A DNA stretch of 64,000 nt from the NCBI RefSeq assembly GCF_004683865.2, contig NZ_CP040762.1:62001-126000 (forward strand), written 5' to 3'. Shown here one piece after another: positions 61,655 to 64,000 of this stretch. The notes under the pieces were generated by a model. The model did not search any database. It had not been told where the DNA came from and saw only the letters and a program-made list of their open reading frames with translations. The stretch is from Paracoccus liaowanqingii. GTDB lineage: Bacteria; Pseudomonadota; Alphaproteobacteria; Rhodobacterales; Rhodobacteraceae. The first letter of the stretch is position 1; each line of letters opens with the position of its first letter. The translations under genes and the position numbers were made by a program.

Positions 61655-63154
61655 TCATTCTGCGGCCTTGCGCGCCCGCCACCGGGTCCACCACGGGGAA
61701 TTGGTGATCAGGATCATCACCACGGCCAGAAACAGGCACAGCGACAGCGGGCTGGTGAAGATGCCCATCATCATCGCGCCGAAATCCTCGCGCTCGCTGA
61801 TGATCGCCCGGCGCCAGTTGTCGTCCAGAAGCCGCGACAGGATCACCCCCAGGATGATCGGCGCCAGCGGATAGCCGTAGAGCCGCATAAAATAGCCCAG
61901 CACGCCAAATCCCAGCATCCAGTAGACATCTGTCAGGCTGTTGTTGACCGCATGGGCGCCCACGATCGACAGCACCATGATGACGGGCAGCAGGACCGTG
62001 CGCGGCAGTTCCACGATGCGGACGAAGAGGCGGATGCCGGTCAGGCCAAAGATTAGCATGAAGATGTTCGCCAAGGCCAGTGAGCTGACGATGAACCAGA
62101 ACATGTCGGGCTGTTCGATCATCAGCATCGGGCCGGGATTCAGGCCATGGATGAACAGCGCGCCAATCATGATGGCCGTGACCGCGTCGCCTGGAATGCC
62201 AAGCGTCAGCATCGGGATGAACGCCCCGCCGACAGCGGCATTGTTAGCGGTTTCGGGGGCGACCAGCCCCTCGATGGCGCCCTTGCCGAAGGGCACCTCG
62301 GGCTTGCGGGTCACGCGCTTGGCATGGTCATAGGCCATCAGCGCCGCGATATCGCCCCCCGTGCCGGGCAAGGCGCCCACGATCGTGCCGATGGTCGAGG
62401 TCTGCAGGCCAAGCGGCAGGTGCTTGCGCACCTTGGACCAGCTGGGAATGATGCCGGTGATCTTCTGACGCACGGCGGGGGTGTGGATGCTGTGCAGCTG
62501 GATCAGCGCCTCGGACACGCCGAAAAGGCCGATCATCACCGCCACGAACGAGATGCCGCCGCGCAGCTCGTCGATGCCGAAGACGAAGCGATCCTGGATG
62601 GTCAGCGGGTCCATGCCCACCGCCCCTACGCCGATGCCCAGGGCGCCTGCGAAGATGCCCTTGACCAGGCTGTCGCCCGACAGCGATCCGACCAGCAGGA
62701 TGCCCATCACGGCCAGCAGCATGAAGTCGCGCGGCTGAAAGCCGATGGCGAAATCCGACAGCAGCGGGGCGAAAGCGCCAAGCGCGAAGATGCCGATGAA
62801 GCCTCCGATGAAGGACACGACGGTGACGATGCCGATCGCCTCTCCGGCGCGGCCCTGCTGGGCCATGGGAAAGCCGTCCAGCGCGGTGGCGATGGCCGAG
62901 GGTGCGCCCGGTATGTTCAGCAGGATCGCCGTGCGCGAGCCGCCATAGACCCCGCCCATGTAGATACCGATCATCAGCGCCAGGGCGGGATAGACCTCCC
63001 AGGAAAAGGTGAACGAGATCAGGATCGACACGGCCATCGTCACCGACAGTCCGGGGATCGCGCCGACATAGATGCCCGCGAAGGTCCCCACGGCGATCAG
63101 CATCAGCAGGTCCAGATTGACGATCGGAATTAGCAGGTTCGACAGGATGTCCAT
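61655..63154 (-). CDS. tctA: tripartite tricarboxylate transporter large permease TctA
   Basis: 499 residues, about 12 helices, with TctA signatures: GTFAGIYVGAIPGLSVTMAV, YMGGVYGGSRTAILLNIPGA, GTIVGALPGTGGDIAALMAY and GVIDPLTI-like GVGAVGMDPLTIQDRFVFG. Forms with TctB the membrane part of a cation-coupled uptake system. In front of aroE-quiC, so the cargo is probably quinate, shikimate or dehydroshikimate. Confidence 0.95.
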   Translation of the reverse strand: MDILSNLLIPIVNLDLLMLIAVGTFAGIYVGAIPGLSVTMAVSILISFTFSWEVYPALALMIGIYMGGVYGGSRTAILLNIPGAPSAIATALDGFPMAQQGRAGEAIGIVTVVSFIGGFIGIFALGAFAPLLSDFAIGFQPRDFMLLAVMGILLVGSLSGDSLVKGIFAGALGIGVGAVGMDPLTIQDRFVFGIDELRGGISFVAVMIGLFGVSEALIQLHSIHTPAVRQKITGIIPSWSKVRKHLPLGLQTSTIGTIVGALPGTGGDIAALMAYDHAKRVTRKPEVPFGKGAIEGLVAPETANNAAVGGAFIPMLTLGIPGDAVTAIMIGALFIHGLNPGPMLMIEQPDMFWFIVSSLALANIFMLIFGLTGIRLFVRIVELPRTVLLPVIMVLSIVGAHAVNNSLTDVYWMLGFGVLGYFMRLYGYPLAPIILGVILSRLLDDNWRRAIISEREDFGAMMMGIFTSPLSLCLFLAVVMILITNSPWWTRWRARKAAE

Positions 63155-63163
63155 GATGCGCCC

Positions 63164-63664
63164 TCAGAACAGCGATGTGATGGCAGAGACGATGCGTCCC
63201 TCGGGGATGATGCCCTGGGGCATCAGGACGGCAAAGATCAGACGGAAGATGATCCAGATCAGAAGGACAGTGCCGACCGAGACGGCCAGACAGAAGGCCA
63301 GTGACCGCTTGGACAGGAAGCGGACCATGACCAGAAGGAACAGCACCGAGGTCGGCAGGAACCCAAGCGGGCGCAACAGCAGCGCATAGGCCGCGATCAT
63401 CGCGATGGTGACAATCACGATCAGCGGCAGGATATGGGTGGCCAGGGTCTGGGTGGTATCGCCATCCTTGCGCAGCGTGTCGCGCAGGATCAGCACGGCA
63501 CAGACCGCCATGATCGCGGTCGTGGCCATCGGCACCGCGCCGGGAGCGGACAGGGCTTCGAACCCCGAAATGCCATAGGCCGAATAGAGCAGGCCGAAGC
63601 TGGCCAGCATGATGACGATATTGAAGACCAGCTCGCCAGGGCGACGTTTGGGGGTCGGTTCCAT
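63164..63664 (-). CDS. tctB: tripartite tricarboxylate transporter small permease TctB
   Basis: 166 residues from ATG 63664 (GGAGGGA at 9 bases). Four helices: ELVFNIVIMLASFGLLYSAY, MATTAIMAVCAVLILRDTL, LPLIVIVTIAMIAAYALLL, LAFCLAVSVGTVLLIWIIF. Nine bases upstream of tctA. Confidence 0.9.
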   Translation of the reverse strand: MEPTPKRRPGELVFNIVIMLASFGLLYSAYGISGFEALSAPGAVPMATTAIMAVCAVLILRDTLRKDGDTTQTLATHILPLIVIVTIAMIAAYALLLRPLGFLPTSVLFLLVMVRFLSKRSLAFCLAVSVGTVLLIWIIFRLIFAVLMPQGIIPEGRIVSAITSLF

Positions 63665-63710
63665 AAGTGGGTCCCTCCGTCGGACCTGGGACATGCGCGG
63701 ATCGTCAGGA

Positions 63711-63737
63711 CACTGCCCCGGCCGGACCGGGGCAGTG
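63711..63737 (-). terminator. hairpin between tctC and tctB (attenuator-like)
   Basis: CACTGCCCCGG (63711-63721) pairs with CCGGGGCAGTG (63727-63737), loop of five. No T run follows, so it probably protects the tctC mRNA 3' end or reduces read-through, giving more binding protein than permease. Confidence 0.6.
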
Positions 63738-63747
63738 CGCGATCAGG

Positions 63748-64000
63748 TCAGGGACGGCTGATGCCGAAATCCTCGGGAGAGTTCCGGGCGATCTCGGCGT
63801 CGTAGAGGATCCACGCCGTCCGGCTTTGCCAGCCGTCCAGGAACTCCTGCGCCTCGGCACCGGCCAGCGACAGCATGGCGAATCCGCGCCCGTCCATCAT
63901 CGACAGGAAGTCCGCGTTCTGGGTCGCCTGACCATAGGCGTCGCTCAGCTTGGCCACCACGTCGTCGGGTGTGCCCGACTTGACGAAGATGCCGAAGAAC
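63748..64000 (-). CDS. tctC: tripartite tricarboxylate transporter binding protein TctC (partial, C-terminus)
   Basis: The frame is open from the window edge to a stop at 63748, about 83 residues: FGIFVKSGTPDDVVAKLSDA, then FLDGWQSRTAWILYDAEIAR. This is the C-terminal lobe of Bug/TctC periplasmic receptors, which begins with 'G-f-P--TP--iv--L--a'. The N-terminus lies outside the window. Confidence 0.85.
   Translation of the reverse strand, partial: FFGIFVKSGTPDDVVAKLSDAYGQATQNADFLSMMDGRGFAMLSLAGAEAQEFLDGWQSRTAWILYDAEIARNSPEDFGISRP

Overview
The window looks like an accessory replicon (plasmid or chromid) or a genomic island of a GC-rich alphaproteobacterium of the Rhodobacteraceae, most like Paracoccus. 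The evidence is phasin genes preceded by CTGC-N3-GCAG sites (the kind of site described for PhaR of Paracoccus), a pcaQ / pcaDCHGB arrangement, TRAP and Tct solute transporters, RTX-type secreted proteins, and many insertion sequences of families common in this group. I see no replication, partition, rRNA or tRNA genes, so the replicon type is inferred.

Layout. 1-6.8 kb: IS-rich margin (IS66 end, IS630, IS5 scrap, IS481, IS21 remnant) around small secreted or envelope proteins: a Gly/Ser/Asp-rich protein, an SH3/DUF1236 protein and a triple peptidoglycan-binding protein. 6.8-16.1 kb: envelope genes (a large OmpA-family protein, an LpoA-like lipoprotein, an AI-2E family permease), a second SH3/DUF1236 gene killed by one stop codon, and an APH-fold kinase. 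16.3-20.1 kb: polyhydroxyalkanoate (PHA) granule locus with a phaC scrap, cspA, two phasins, a hemerythrin-phasin fusion and a thioesterase. 20.7-27.2 kb: a complete IS66 with perfect target duplication, small genes, decayed IHF/HU and TauE genes, and an IS5 element. 28.3-33.1 kb: two RTX proteins with enzyme-like N-termini (a clan GH-A type glycoside hydrolase and an SGNH-type hydrolase). 33.2-35.6 kb: a near-identical second copy of the phasin / hemerythrin-phasin operon. 35.9-43.5 kb: small hypothetical genes, a ribbon-helix-helix protein, DUF2934 and zinc-finger-like proteins, and an IS graveyard that includes an IS1111-type element nested in an IS5. 43.6-64 kb: a well-ordered catabolic island.

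The catabolic island encodes a nearly complete route from quinate/shikimate-type compounds to the TCA cycle: uptake (TctABC, DctPQM), AroE-family dehydrogenase, type II dehydroquinase, QuiC-type dehydroshikimate dehydratase, protocatechuate 3,4-dioxygenase (PcaGH), PcaB, PcaC, PcaD, then PcaIJ and PcaF. It has its own regulators (PcaQ, an IclR-type PcaR, and an unusual GntR-type protein that is an internal tandem duplication). A BKACE (DUF849) gene sits inside the pca operon and may give a second way to cleave 3-oxoadipate.

The main candidates for something new are the two-headed GntR regulator with a perfect palindrome upstream, the BKACE embedded among pca genes, a recurring AC[CT]TT[AG][AG]GTTGT motif upstream of the OmpA-like gene and both RTX genes, and the duplicated PHA-granule operon with its hemerythrin-phasin fusion.
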